NCBI RefSeq assembly: GCF_013415905.1
Contig: NZ_CP058909.1
Coordinates: 3,348,001-3,412,000 of the forward strand
Length of the DNA stretch: 64,000 nucleotides
DNA from: Halosimplex pelagicum
Lineage (GTDB): Archaea; Halobacteriota; Halobacteria; Halobacteriales; Haloarculaceae
Direction of reading: 5' to 3'
Shown: piece by piece, positions 36,835-44,683 of the stretch
Numbering within the stretch: position 1 is the first letter of the stretch
Layout: every line of letters begins with the position of its first letter
The notes under the pieces: model-generated
The model's input: only the letters and a program-made list of their open reading frames with translations
What the model was told of the DNA's origin: nothing
Databases searched by the model: none
Translations under genes and position numbers: made by a program

Positions 36835-38533
36835 TCGGGACACCTCCCTCGGAGGTCGCGCCCTCGGCGTTCTCACGGCGCCGGTCGAGAACCTCGTCGT
36901 CGTCGCCGTCGTCACTGCCGATCGTCGACGGGATCTCCGCGTCCGGGTCGAGCGCTTCCTCGACGAGGGTCCGGTCGTGTTTCTCGACCTCGCGCTCAAC
37001 TTCTTGCTGGCGTCGGACCCGCAGTTTGTCGACCTGTTCCTTGGCCTGGTCGAGCGTCTTCGCGTCGTCGACATCCTCGGTGAGCTGGAACATCGTTGCG
37101 ACGGCGGTCCGGATGTGGACCGGCGCCGGCTCGACGTACGCCTCGCCGCTGACCGGCTCGGCCGCCCACGTCAGGAGCCCGGCGCCGAGCGCGCCGATCA
37201 CCAGCCACGGCGAGACGCCGCCGAAGTGGATGCCGAGGCCACCGACCACGAACGCCAGCGCGATCGCGCCGTAGGTCGGGGCGTGCTCGCGGTCGAGCGG
37301 CGACGTCGTCAGCTCCCAGCCCTCCGGCTCGTAGTGGAGGATCTCGTCCGCCTCGGGATCGACGACGAACAGTTCGTCCCACTTCGAGTTCTGGAGGTTG
37401 ACCCGCGTTCGGAGCTTCTCGGCGTTGTACAGCCGGGCCGTCGCGCCGAACGCTCGCGCCAGTGACGGGAGGAACCCGCGAGTGATCACCGAGACCGTGC
37501 CGTCGGTCCCGCGGACGATCCGCGCCTCCTCGAGCTCGGCGTCGAGCATGTCCCACGCCTCGTCACCGGTCGGCGACTCGGCGTAGCTGAGCTTGGGCTG
37601 GAGGAGCATCGCCTTCGAGACGCCGTTCGAGCGCATCTCGAGCATGATGATGGCGATGACCCCGACGACGTAGGCCGACAGCACGATGTGGGCGTTGACA
37701 ACCAGGCTCGCGACGCTCTCGTAGAACATCAGCGAGCCGAGACCGGTCGCGAACGACAGTCCGAGGAACCACGCAGTGAGCGAGTAGCCCGGTCCCTCGC
37801 CGGCGCGGTCGATCCATATCTTGCAGATCCAGCCGACGAGGAACCCGCCGACGATGATCCACACGAGGAAGTCGCTGATCACCGACGCGAGGTAGTCGCC
37901 GGCGCTGTCGATGTTGACCGCCTGCGTGGTCGCGAGACTCTTGTGTCGGAACGTCCACCGCGCCCAGTCCTTGTCTTCGATCCACATGGTCACGCGCTTC
38001 TGGGACTGGTGGTTCGGCATGTCGATCGCGACGGTCGGTCGACCGCGGTCGACGGTCACCTCCCGCTCCACGTGGTTGACGTTGGCCGCGTAGGGCTCGA
38101 CGACGGTCGTGTTGCCCCGCTCGACGGTTCGGGTCTTCTCATTCCAGAAGACCATGTGAACCGTCTCCTCGCGGCTGTCGAACGCCCACGTCCGGAGGTA
38201 GACAGTGTTTCGGCCGACCGAGTGGTTCGCCGGGAGATACTGGCCGCCCTGGTCGCCGCCAGGGTTGGCGAACACGTCGTTCGCCGGCCAGTACACCAGC
38301 CAGTACATCAGGTCGTCCGTGTTGGCCATGCGGACGCTGTCGACTTGCTGGTGGGCGCCGTCGCGCTTCAGCTCGGAGAGCGTGAACTCGCTGTCGCTCG
38401 ACGGACTGGCCGACTGGTTGGCCGCGGCCGTCGCTGCGGCGCCGTCGACGGCGACCGTCGCGACGATCGGCGCCGCGATCAGGAGGCCGACCAGCAGCAG
38501 CGCCGCGAGGGATGCGGTGGACGTGCGGGTCAT
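36821..38533 (-). CDS. 570-aa exported membrane protein
   Basis: Sec signal peptide (SLAALLLVGLLIAAPIVATV), then an ectodomain to about residue 215 with a Trp/Tyr-rich stretch (LMYWLVYWPANDVFANPGG). About three TMs follow (residues 215-315), then a cytoplasmic-looking region, two further TMs (about 425-465), and a charged C-terminal coiled coil (QAKEQVDKLRVRRQQEVEREVEKHD) ending in a very acidic tail. Family unknown. Size and topology suggest a major envelope protein or a membrane platform for the ATPase encoded two genes later. Confidence 0.7.
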   Translation of the reverse strand: MTRTSTASLAALLLVGLLIAAPIVATVAVDGAAATAAANQSASPSSDSEFTLSELKRDGAHQQVDSVRMANTDDLMYWLVYWPANDVFANPGGDQGGQYLPANHSVGRNTVYLRTWAFDSREETVHMVFWNEKTRTVERGNTTVVEPYAANVNHVEREVTVDRGRPTVAIDMPNHQSQKRVTMWIEDKDWARWTFRHKSLATTQAVNIDSAGDYLASVISDFLVWIIVGGFLVGWICKIWIDRAGEGPGYSLTAWFLGLSFATGLGSLMFYESVASLVVNAHIVLSAYVVGVIAIIMLEMRSNGVSKAMLLQPKLSYAESPTGDEAWDMLDAELEEARIVRGTDGTVSVITRGFLPSLARAFGATARLYNAEKLRTRVNLQNSKWDELFVVDPEADEILHYEPEGWELTTSPLDREHAPTYGAIALAFVVGGLGIHFGGVSPWLVIGALGAGLLTWAAEPVSGEAYVEPAPVHIRTAVATMFQLTEDVDDAKTLDQAKEQVDKLRVRRQQEVEREVEKHDRTLVEEALDPDAEIPSTIGSDDGDDDEVLDRRRENAEGATSEGGVPSDDD

Positions 38534-38751
38534 GCCTCGCTCTCGAGCTCCCTCGCCTTGTCGTCGAGCTCTCCGAGCCCGTGCGTCCCGCCGATGATCC
38601 CGACGAGCGCCAGCCCGAGCGACACCACGTTTCCGCTGGGCGTCGCGAGGCCCGCTGCTACCGCGGCGATCGCGAGGATCCCGAACGTCACCGCCGTATC
38701 ACGGCGGAGCTCCGGATGGGCGAGCGTCCGAAGCGAGTACGGGTCGGTCAT
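38530..38751 (-). CDS. Small two-TM protein
   Basis: A 73-residue protein: DTAVTFGILAIAAVAAGLAT and GNVVSLGLALVGIIGGTHGL are membrane helices, with a short charged tail. It overlaps both neighbours by 4 bases. Unknown family; repeated small TM genes of this kind fill the module. Confidence 0.6.
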   Translation of the reverse strand: MTDPYSLRTLAHPELRRDTAVTFGILAIAAVAAGLATPSGNVVSLGLALVGIIGGTHGLGELDDKARELESEA

Positions 38752-39077
38752 GTCTCGCTCTCCTCCTTCTCGTAGACCCAGTGAGCGAACGCCAGTAGCG
38801 CCAGGAACGCGAGCACCGGCGCCGGGTTCGATACGAGCGGTGCCGCCGTGCCGACACCCAGCAGGAGCACCGCCACGATCGCGGCGACGACCACGACCGC
38901 CGCGGTGCCGGAGACGAGGAACGACGCCGAGCCCGTGTCGCTCGACGACGACATACGGAGTACCGGGTCATGGCCTTCGCCGCGGAGCCGCTCGATCAGC
39001 CAGTAGACGATCAGCAGCACGCCGACCGCCGCGCCGGCCAGGCGAGCGCCCTCTACCGGGACCGACTCGGGGAGCAT
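38748..39077 (-). CDS. Small three-TM protein
   Basis: A 109-residue protein with membrane helices at about 10-28, 52-74 and 80-102 (the middle one GTAAVVVVAAIVAVLLLGVG). A polar SSSSDTGSAS loop separates the first two. It overlaps the next gene by 4 bases and is one base from the preceding one. Unknown function. Confidence 0.6.
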   Translation of the reverse strand: MLPESVPVEGARLAGAAVGVLLIVYWLIERLRGEGHDPVLRMSSSSDTGSASFLVSGTAAVVVVAAIVAVLLLGVGTAAPLVSNPAPVLAFLALLAFAHWVYEKEESET

Positions 39078-39078
39078 G

Positions 39079-39555
39079 TCAGACCACCTCCTCGCGGCGG
39101 TCGCCCTCGTTCGTCTGGACCGGTTCGAGTCGCTCGCCGTCGCGCTCGAGGAGCACTCGGTCGTCAGCAGCGGCGCACGCCCCGGAACAGTAGACCGTTT
39201 CGAGCGTCTGTTCCTCTTTCACGACCGACAGCGGGCCGAGAGAGATACGCCGCGGCGATCCCGACGAATGGACCTCGACGAACTCGTCGACACCGTCACG
39301 ACTTGCGTGGCTCCGGACCCGTTCGCCGCAGGCGGCGCACGTCGCGTCACACTCTGGCGTCGCGTCGTCATGAGCGATTCCGGCGCCGATCAGGCCCAGG
39401 AACCCGCCGAGCACGATACCAGCAGTCACGTTGCCTTTGAGTCCCTGCTCGACCGCAAGCACGACCGCGCCGACGGCCAGCGCCAGGCCGAACATGCCAG
39501 GGATCCCGAGGTCCGACAGTCGCGCGTCGTCGACCTCGAACGGGTTAGACCGCAT
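39079..39555 (-). CDS. Two-TM protein with cysteine cluster
   Basis: A 158-residue protein: two membrane helices (residues about 18-60, MFGLALAVGAVVLAVEQGL and AGIVLGGFLGLIGAGIA), then CDATCAACGERV and, 45 residues on, VYCSGACAAADD, which together could form a zinc ribbon on the cytoplasmic side. It overlaps the next upstream gene by 11 bases. Function unknown. Confidence 0.65.
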   Translation of the reverse strand: MRSNPFEVDDARLSDLGIPGMFGLALAVGAVVLAVEQGLKGNVTAGIVLGGFLGLIGAGIAHDDATPECDATCAACGERVRSHASRDGVDEFVEVHSSGSPRRISLGPLSVVKEEQTLETVYCSGACAAADDRVLLERDGERLEPVQTNEGDRREEVV

Positions 39556-39964
39556 CGTCCACCTCCACGCTCAGGAACACGACCCCGACGATCAGCATCC
39601 CGATCCCGATGAACTGCTGGCCGGAGATCGAAATCAGCCCGGAGAGCCCGCCAGCGCCGATCCCGAGAATCCCGAAGTTGGTGACGAAGTACGGGTGTCC
39701 GACGATGAAGCCGAACGCGACTCCGACGATGTCGCCGAACTGGACGAGTCCGACGGCGACCGCGCTCATGCCACCGAGGATCAGCGCCAGCGCCCACCGA
39801 CCGGTGATCGCCGTCGCCGTCGAGAGCGCGTCGCGACGGTCACGAACCCGGGCGTAGGCCATCAGAAACCGCCCGAGGACGACCAACAGCACCAGCACGA
39901 ACCCCATCAGGAACGCCCCGACAAAGTCGAGCCCCGACAGAATGTTACCAGGCACGCCGATCAC
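39545..39964 (-). CDS. Four-TM membrane protein
   Basis: A 139-residue protein from GTG 39964. About four membrane helices (FVGAFLMGFVLVLLVVLGRF, WALALILGGMSAVAVGLVQF, VTNFGILGIGAGGLSGLISI and FIGIGMLIVGVVFLSVEV). Size and topology recall the multi-TM envelope protein of pleomorphic haloviruses, but without detectable motif identity. A CCCGCATGCGGG palindrome lies directly upstream (39967-39978). Confidence 0.6.
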   Translation of the reverse strand: MIGVPGNILSGLDFVGAFLMGFVLVLLVVLGRFLMAYARVRDRRDALSTATAITGRWALALILGGMSAVAVGLVQFGDIVGVAFGFIVGHPYFVTNFGILGIGAGGLSGLISISGQQFIGIGMLIVGVVFLSVEVDDAV

Positions 39965-40039
39965 CCCCGCATGCGGGTGGGGTGTTGCGCCCTCGCCGCG
40001 AGGACTGTCTGTGCGCCGTTTCCGCCGTGTGAATCCGTT

Positions 40040-40324
40040 TCATCTGTCTTCTTGCCAGTCTTGAATCTTGTCGACCAGTCTGTCGAGCTGTACCCCGACG
40101 TACACCAGCGCCGCTCCCAGGAGCACCTGGGTCCCGAGGTTCGGGAAGCCCAGCTCCGGAAGGATCGTCGCGCCGCTCGTCGCGAGCGCTGGGAACCAGT
40201 AGGTCGCCGTCGACGAGACGAGCGCCCACGCTGGTTCGAACGCGCCGAAGCCGAGTTGCCCGATCGCGCTCACGACCACCGCGAGCCCCGTCACTGGATG
40301 CTTGAGTCGCTCTATCACCTGCAT
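40040..40324 (-). CDS. Small membrane protein (two to three TM)
   Basis: A 94-residue protein: a basic N-terminus (MQVIERLKHPVTGLAVVVSA), a hydrophobic middle (WALVSSTATYWFPALATSGA, LGTQVLLGAALVYVGVQLDR) and a charged end (KIQDWQEDR). It starts one base after the stop of the upstream gene. Seventy-five gene-free bases follow. Unknown family. Confidence 0.6.
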   Translation of the reverse strand: MQVIERLKHPVTGLAVVVSAIGQLGFGAFEPAWALVSSTATYWFPALATSGATILPELGFPNLGTQVLLGAALVYVGVQLDRLVDKIQDWQEDR

Positions 40325-40325
40325 G

Positions 40326-40793
40326 TCATCTCAGCCCCAGGAAATCGACGAGCGAACTCCCGCCCGGCAGCTCGCCCAACAGTGCGATTCCCGCTCGATA
40401 CAGCACCGCAAGCGTCACCGCCCCGATCGCGATCGCGACGAGTGGCGCGAGCGGTCCAGCGGCCTGGGCTGCGCTCCCGAGCTGGATCTGTACCCAGCGG
40501 AACGCGCTCAGGATGTCGAAGCCCACGAACGCGAACGCGCCCGAGAGCTGTACCTGGACCCACGCCAGCGACAGCGTGGCGTAGTCGAACACCGACAGCA
40601 CCGATGCGACGACGTAGCTCCCGAGGCCGAACACCGACTCGACGACGTACGTCGAGATGATCGCCGCCATCGCTCGCGGGATCGACCCGTACTCGCGATA
40701 GAGCGCCGCGATCTCACGGAGCGGACTGACCCAGGCCGTCGGGATGCCGATGAAAAGCCCACCACCGCCGTCGCTGCCGTCAGTTGGTGGCAT
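40326..40793 (-). CDS. Multi-TM membrane protein
   Basis: A 155-residue protein with a Gly-rich N-terminus, an amphipathic helix (VSPLREIAALYREYGSIPRA), and three or four membrane segments (AAIISTYVVESVFGLGSYVV, FAFVGFDILSAF, LAPLVAIAIGAVTLAVLYRA). It overlaps the upstream gene by 14 bases. Unknown. Confidence 0.6.
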   Translation of the reverse strand: MPPTDGSDGGGGLFIGIPTAWVSPLREIAALYREYGSIPRAMAAIISTYVVESVFGLGSYVVASVLSVFDYATLSLAWVQVQLSGAFAFVGFDILSAFRWVQIQLGSAAQAAGPLAPLVAIAIGAVTLAVLYRAGIALLGELPGGSSLVDFLGLR

Positions 40794-41121
40794 AGGAGAT
40801 CACCCTCGTTCCGATGTAGAACGCGACCAGTACCAGCCCGATCGCGACCGCGTAGCCGGCGATCCCCGCTTCGGAGACGAACCCGGCGGCGCCAGCCCAG
40901 CCGCCGCGGATCAGCGCCGGCCAGAGACCGAGCACGACCGCGACGAACGATCCGAGGAACTCGCCGAGCCCGCCCACGAGCCCGAGCGGGATGTCGACGA
41001 ACGACAGGAACGTCGCGACGGATCCCTGGAAGTACGCGAGGATCGTCGCGCCGAACAGCGTCGACGCTACGCGCCCCCAGCGAATCGTCACGCCGTCGAT
41101 GTACTCGCCGGGTTCGACCAT
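40780..41121 (-). CDS. Multi-TM membrane protein
   Basis: A 113-residue protein with three predicted helices (VASTLFGATILAYFQGSVAT, VGGLGEFLGSFVAVVLGLWP, IAGYAVAIGLVLVAFYIGTR). It starts one base after the upstream gene ends. Unknown family; part of the contiguous membrane-protein run. Confidence 0.6.
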   Translation of the reverse strand: MVEPGEYIDGVTIRWGRVASTLFGATILAYFQGSVATFLSFVDIPLGLVGGLGEFLGSFVAVVLGLWPALIRGGWAGAAGFVSEAGIAGYAVAIGLVLVAFYIGTRVISYATN

Positions 41122-41122
41122 G

Positions 41123-41578
41123 TTAGCCGTCCTCGTCGTCTTCCTCCGGCCCCGCGAATCCCGGCGTCGGGATGTCGAACGGGATCCCTGGGACGAAGTT
41201 GCCCGTCGGGTCCTCGCTCAGATACGCCACGACCAGGTACAGCGCCAGCAGCACGGCGCCGAACCCGAGCGCGAACGTGAGCGGCCCGAGGTTGAACATC
41301 CCGCCGGGGCCGATCGACAGCGCCGTCGCGATCGCGCCGACGTTGATGATCTGTGCCGACCCGCCGAAGATCGCCGAGACGAGCTCGCCGCTCGCGGTCG
41401 CCATGGCCGACACCGGGATGATGATCAGGTCGGCGACCGTCAGCACACCCGAGGCGACGGCACTGCCGCCAGCGAACAGCACGGCTCCGATCCCCCGGAA
41501 GATCACCGTCCGGAGATCGCCGGCTTCGGCCGCTCGGTTGAACAGCCGGCGAACGCGCGGACCACCGGCCGCGGACAT
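41123..41578 (-). CDS. Multi-TM membrane protein
   Basis: A 151-residue protein: basic N-terminus (GGPRVRRLFNRAAEAGDLRT), then four hydrophobic segments (VIFRGIGAVLFAGGSAVASG, LTVADLIIIPVSAMATASGE, NVGAIATALSIGPGGMFNLG, FALGFGAVLLALYLVVAYL) and an acidic tail. It follows the spike-like gene by one base. Unknown. Confidence 0.6.
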   Translation of the reverse strand: MSAAGGPRVRRLFNRAAEAGDLRTVIFRGIGAVLFAGGSAVASGVLTVADLIIIPVSAMATASGELVSAIFGGSAQIINVGAIATALSIGPGGMFNLGPLTFALGFGAVLLALYLVVAYLSEDPTGNFVPGIPFDIPTPGFAGPEEDDEDG

Positions 41579-41579
41579 G

Positions 41580-43097
41580 TTAGTTCCCTCCGCCGCCGAA
41601 CAGGCGCGAGAGCCCGAGGCCTCCGCCCACCATCGCTACGACCGCCGTGATCTGGCCCCAGATGCCGCCGAAGAACCCGCCGCCGCCGGAGCCGGTCGGC
41701 CCCATGCCGGCGGACGTGTCCTGAATCGTGTCGACCTCCTCAGTCTGGTAGAGGATCACCGCGTGGAACCGGTAGTTCGTGTCGGCGGTCGCCGACGAGA
41801 CCAGCTCCGCGGTCGTGTCCTGGCCCGAGAGCGCGCCCGTCATGCCGGTCATGGCCGAGTCCGACGCGTTGCCGAAGCCCGTCGACGAGTCGACGCCGCT
41901 GCCGACCTCGAGCACCGCGTAGCGCTCGTTGATGAGCCCCTGGTCGAACTCCAGCGCGAGGTCTCCGTGGCTCAGGTCGATCGCGGTCTTGACCGACAGG
42001 TCGCCGTAGAGTTCGAGCTTCTCCGGGTAGTTGTAGGCGTCCCCGCTGGAGAAGTTGACCGAGAACTCGCTCTCGTCGGTCAGGTCCGACAGCGCGTAGC
42101 TGACGTTGTAGACGCTCAAATCAGCGATCGTCGCCGTGTCGAACGTGTCACCGAGCGTCGACAGGCTGGTGATGTTCGTGACGCCGCCCTCGTAGATGTT
42201 GGTGACCGTCGTCGTCTCGAGGTCGCCGTCGTCGTCGGTGTCGCGCTCGATGTCCGCGAGGTCGACCTCGCCCTTCCGGTCGGCGTCGAGCCACGAGATC
42301 GTCACCTCGGCGTTCGCCTCGCTGGCGACCACGTCGATCTGCTGGATCGAGTCGAGCGTGCCGTCGCCGCCCGCGACGAGCGGCAAGTTCGAGACGCGCT
42401 CCTGGAAGACCAGGCTCGTGCCGGTGCCGTTGGCGATGACCGTCTCGTCCGACGCCATGCGCGAGGCGTTGATGTCCGCGTAGCGGTAGTCGCCGTCACC
42501 GTCGACGACGCGGACCTCCACGGTCGCGTCGGTGGTCAGCTCGTCGACGGTCCCGCCGAAGGTGAGCACCCGCTTGTTGGGGTCCGACTCGAGGGAGACG
42601 TTCTGGCCGAACGTCGCGGTCGCCGTCTCGGTGCTGGCGACCGACGCGTCGACGCCCACTTTCTCCACGCCGTCGGCGTCCGCGTCGGTCACCGACACCG
42701 ACGAGCTGGCGCCCGAGGTGGTGGTCCAGTTGGCCGCGCTGGTCCACGTCGCCCAGTTGTCGCTCTCGGCGTCGATCCTGGGGAACTGGCCGAACGCCTC
42801 GGCGTTGACCTTGTCGAAGCGCAGGCCGACCGGCGTCGTCTGCGAGGAGTTGACCGACGCGTTGAGGGTCGTTACCTCGCCCGCGTCGTTGTAGTACTCG
42901 AGCGGGTCGCCCATCTGAGCGCGGTCGTGCTCGTGGATCGTGAGTTCGTCCTCGACGATCGTCGGGTTGGGCGTCTTGTCGTCCGAGAAGTTGAGCCCCG
43001 GCGACGCCGCCGCGGCTGGTGTCGCCGTCGCGACCATGATGGCCGCGAAGACGGCGAGCGCTGCGATTCCACTACGTCTGAGTTGATCCGAAATCAT
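41580..43097 (-). CDS. Sec-exported, C-terminally anchored surface (spike-like) protein
   Basis: A 505-residue protein from ATG 43097. Signal peptide at residues about 10-28 (IAALAVFAAIMVATATPAAA, cleavage after the AAA run), then a long acidic, Thr/Ser/Val-rich beta ectodomain with several N-glycosylation sequons. A GPTGSGGGGFFGG linker leads to a C-terminal membrane helix (QITAVVAMVGGGLGLSRLF). Length and topology match the spike proteins of pleolipoviruses (about 500 aa, signal plus tail anchor), but I see no sequence-level match, so the assignment is by architecture. It heads the large genes of the module. Confidence 0.75.
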   Translation of the reverse strand: MISDQLRRSGIAALAVFAAIMVATATPAAAASPGLNFSDDKTPNPTIVEDELTIHEHDRAQMGDPLEYYNDAGEVTTLNASVNSSQTTPVGLRFDKVNAEAFGQFPRIDAESDNWATWTSAANWTTTSGASSSVSVTDADADGVEKVGVDASVASTETATATFGQNVSLESDPNKRVLTFGGTVDELTTDATVEVRVVDGDGDYRYADINASRMASDETVIANGTGTSLVFQERVSNLPLVAGGDGTLDSIQQIDVVASEANAEVTISWLDADRKGEVDLADIERDTDDDGDLETTTVTNIYEGGVTNITSLSTLGDTFDTATIADLSVYNVSYALSDLTDESEFSVNFSSGDAYNYPEKLELYGDLSVKTAIDLSHGDLALEFDQGLINERYAVLEVGSGVDSSTGFGNASDSAMTGMTGALSGQDTTAELVSSATADTNYRFHAVILYQTEEVDTIQDTSAGMGPTGSGGGGFFGGIWGQITAVVAMVGGGLGLSRLFGGGGN

Positions 43098-43214
43098 GTC
43101 TGGTTGAATACCGCTGGTTCGAAGGCTGTACACCGAGTTTCGGGTAGGAGTCGCGGAACGCTCCGAGGTACTCGAGAAACGCATCCGAGCACGCGAGTCC
43201 TCGCGGCTCGTCGG

Positions 43215-43346
43215 TCACGTGTCCCTCCCGAGCCGATCCAGTTGGGCTCGGGCGTGCTGGCGGTCACGCCAGCGTGCGGCGCCGATCGACAGCGCCGCCA
43301 GCCCGCCGACGACCGCCAGGCCGGCGATCGCCGTCGCGACGGTCAC
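43215..43346 (-). CDS. Tiny single-TM protein (43 codons)
   Basis: GTG-started 43-residue peptide: one membrane helix (VATAIAGLAVVGGLAALSIG) then a basic tail (RWRDRQHARAQLDRLGRD). Its GTG overlaps the stop of the preceding tiny gene (GTGA). Such overlap across three successive small frames supports translation. Confidence 0.5.
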   Translation of the reverse strand: MTVATAIAGLAVVGGLAALSIGAARWRDRQHARAQLDRLGRDT

Positions 43347-43456
43347 GCGTCCCTCCGCTCTCGGAGGACCTCGAGGAGCACGTCGTCGCGGATCGAGCCG
43401 CTGCCGTGGTCCTCGATGCCCTCGATGATCGTGTCGACGCGGTCGTCGCGGGTCAT
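43343..43456 (-). CDS. Tiny soluble protein (37 codons)
   Basis: A 37-residue, charged, helical peptide beginning MTRDDRVDTIIEGIEDHG and ending EVLRERRDA. ATG 43456 overlaps the stop of the upstream tiny gene, and its own stop overlaps the next start. No hydrophobic segment. Function unknown. Confidence 0.45.
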   Translation of the reverse strand: MTRDDRVDTIIEGIEDHGSGSIRDDVLLEVLRERRDA

Positions 43457-43554
43457 GCGCCCCTGTCAACGTTGCGCCAGTCGCGCCACGTCGGTCGCTC
43501 CGCTGTTTCGTCCCGATCCGCCTCGTCTTCGCCGCGTTGGGTGTCCGAGTCCAT
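43453..43554 (-). CDS. Tiny soluble protein (33 codons), first gene of the membrane module
   Basis: A 33-residue acidic peptide, MDSDTQRGEDEADRDETA then RPTWRDWRNVDRGA. It follows a strong GGGGGTGG Shine-Dalgarno-like run seven bases upstream on the minus strand (near 43565-43572) and shares a 4-base overlap with the next frame. It is probably a leader or regulatory peptide of the operon. Confidence 0.45.
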   Translation of the reverse strand: MDSDTQRGEDEADRDETAERPTWRDWRNVDRGA

Positions 43555-43748
43555 GGTTTTCTACCACCCCCGGATGCGGGTAGGGGTAGCCCGGCGGGTT
43601 GCGCCGGAACGCCTTTCATATGGACTACACCCTCCAAATTGGCCGCGAGGATTGGGAGATAATAGGGGAACCTCTACACAGAGACTCGGTAGACGATAGG
43701 GAGAGAATAGATAGAGACGGGTTCACCCACCGGGAATGCTTTTGATAA

Positions 43749-43770
43749 GTGGTAATCGACTGGTTACCAC
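43749..43770 (+). promoter_or_regulatory. Operator-like inverted repeat before the AbrB-like gene
   Basis: GTGGTAA-N8-TTACCAC ends at the base before ATG 43771, with TTTGATAAG (43741-43749) as a possible TATA element. The position suggests autoregulation by the AbrB-like protein and perhaps control of the divergent membrane module. Confidence 0.55.
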
Positions 43771-43938
43771 ATGTCGGGTCAAAAGCAGTACTCCCGTACC
43801 GTCACGGCACAGGGTCCCGGAACGCTCGGAACGAGTCTCCCCGCCGGGTTCGTCAACGAGTTCGGGATCGAGAAGGGCGACGAACTGAAGATCGAGGATC
43901 TCGACTGGGACGACGGCACGATCACGTTCCGCGTCTGA
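43771..43938 (+). CDS. AbrB/SpoVT-like DNA-binding protein
   Basis: A 55-residue swapped-hairpin protein: SRTVTAQGPGTLGTSLPAGF then NEFGIEKGDELKIEDL and GTITFRV at the end. This is the short AbrB/MazE fold, which binds DNA as a dimer. It is expressed divergently from the membrane module and has a perfect 7-bp inverted repeat at its start codon, so it is a good candidate for the module's repressor (inference). Confidence 0.75.
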   Translation: MSGQKQYSRTVTAQGPGTLGTSLPAGFVNEFGIEKGDELKIEDLDWDDGTITFRV

Positions 43939-44029
43939 CCATGTCGGGATCACTTCTCCCCCGCGAACCCCGTGCGACCGTGTTTGACCGCGACCGCTCC
44001 CGGTCGCGAGCGCACAGAAACGCATCCGC

Positions 44030-44069
44030 GATATTGCACACGACCGCGCAACCCCCCGTGTGCAATATC
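44030..44069. promoter_or_regulatory. 13-bp perfect inverted repeat upstream of the ribbon-helix-helix gene
   Basis: GATATTGCACACG (44030-44042) and its exact complement CGTGTGCAATATC (44057-44069) are 14 bases apart. A third half-site, GTGTGCAAT, occurs at 44183-44191, just before ATG 44198. The three sites look like an operator array, probably for the adjacent RHH regulator. The surrounding 259-base gap (43939-44197) holds no convincing gene. Confidence 0.65.
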
Positions 44070-44197
44070 ACTCGCTCGCGAACGCTCACGAGCGCGAGAA
44101 CTGTCGGCCGGCAGAGACAAACAGCCGATTCGGCTCGATATCTGGTCTCCAGTCGCGCGAAGATCCTCGCTGAGAGAGCGATGTGTGCAATTTAACG

Positions 44198-44476
44198 ATG
44201 CGTATCAGAATGACCGAGTCTCGGGAGAGGCGGCTCGATCACCTCCTTGAGGCCACAGGCGAGAACACGAAAAGCAAGGCGCTCGATGTCGCTGCCGAGT
44301 ACTACATCCGCATGGCTGGCGGGTCCGGCGCGGTCCCGAAGGGCCAGGTCCACGAACTCATGACCGTCGCCACGGATCAGGGTTCGGTCACGCCCGAGGA
44401 GATCGCGACGATTCTCGACACCGACGAGCTGCCCGTCGAGTACGAGCGCCGCTGGTCCGTGGGTGAGCGAGAGTAG
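44198..44476 (+). CDS. Ribbon-helix-helix-type regulator
   Basis: A 92-residue protein; ATG 44198 is preferred over GTG 44183, which lies in an operator half-site. Its N-terminus RIRMTESRERRLDHLLEAT, then NTKSKALDVAAEYYIRM, has the strand-helix-helix pattern of RHH proteins. The C-terminal half (VHELMTVATDQGSVTPEEIA, ILDTDELPVEYERRW) is a helical extension typical of haloarchaeal families. A closely similar but truncated copy is present at 60642-60893. Confidence 0.75.
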   Translation: MRIRMTESRERRLDHLLEATGENTKSKALDVAAEYYIRMAGGSGAVPKGQVHELMTVATDQGSVTPEEIATILDTDELPVEYERRWSVGERE

Positions 44477-44497
44477 AACTGAGTGAACTGCAGAGGC

Positions 44498-44683
44498 TTA
44501 CAGGATTCCTGCAAGCATCAAAGCCTGAATAGTGGATACTACCAAGATTCCAGCCGTTATCCATCGCTGTCTCTGGGCCACCGTCTGGTTCTCTTCTCGA
44601 ACTTGACCCAGTTCATCTTTCAGTGTTTCCTCGAGATCTTCGATAGCCTCTGCATCAAGGTTCCCGCGCATACTTTTGACCAT
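44498..44683 (-). CDS. Small coiled-coil/TM protein
   Basis: A 61-residue protein: a coiled coil (LDAEAIEDLEETLKDELGQV, EENQTVAQRQRW) followed by a membrane helix (ITAGILVVSTIQALMLAGIL). No family recognised. It sits in what appears to be a cargo slot between the RHH and zinc-ribbon genes. Confidence 0.5.
   Translation of the reverse strand: MVKSMRGNLDAEAIEDLEETLKDELGQVREENQTVAQRQRWITAGILVVSTIQALMLAGIL

Noticed and set aside
43941..44195. 84-codon plus-strand frame between the AbrB-like and RHH genes
   Set aside because: It is rich in Arg/Ser/Thr with no domain, runs across the perfect operator inverted repeat, and overlaps the half-site before the RHH gene. Better read as a regulatory gap.
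44183..44476. GTG 44183 as start of the RHH gene
   Set aside because: It falls in a GTGTGCAAT operator half-site. ATG 44198 gives a better RHH N-terminus.
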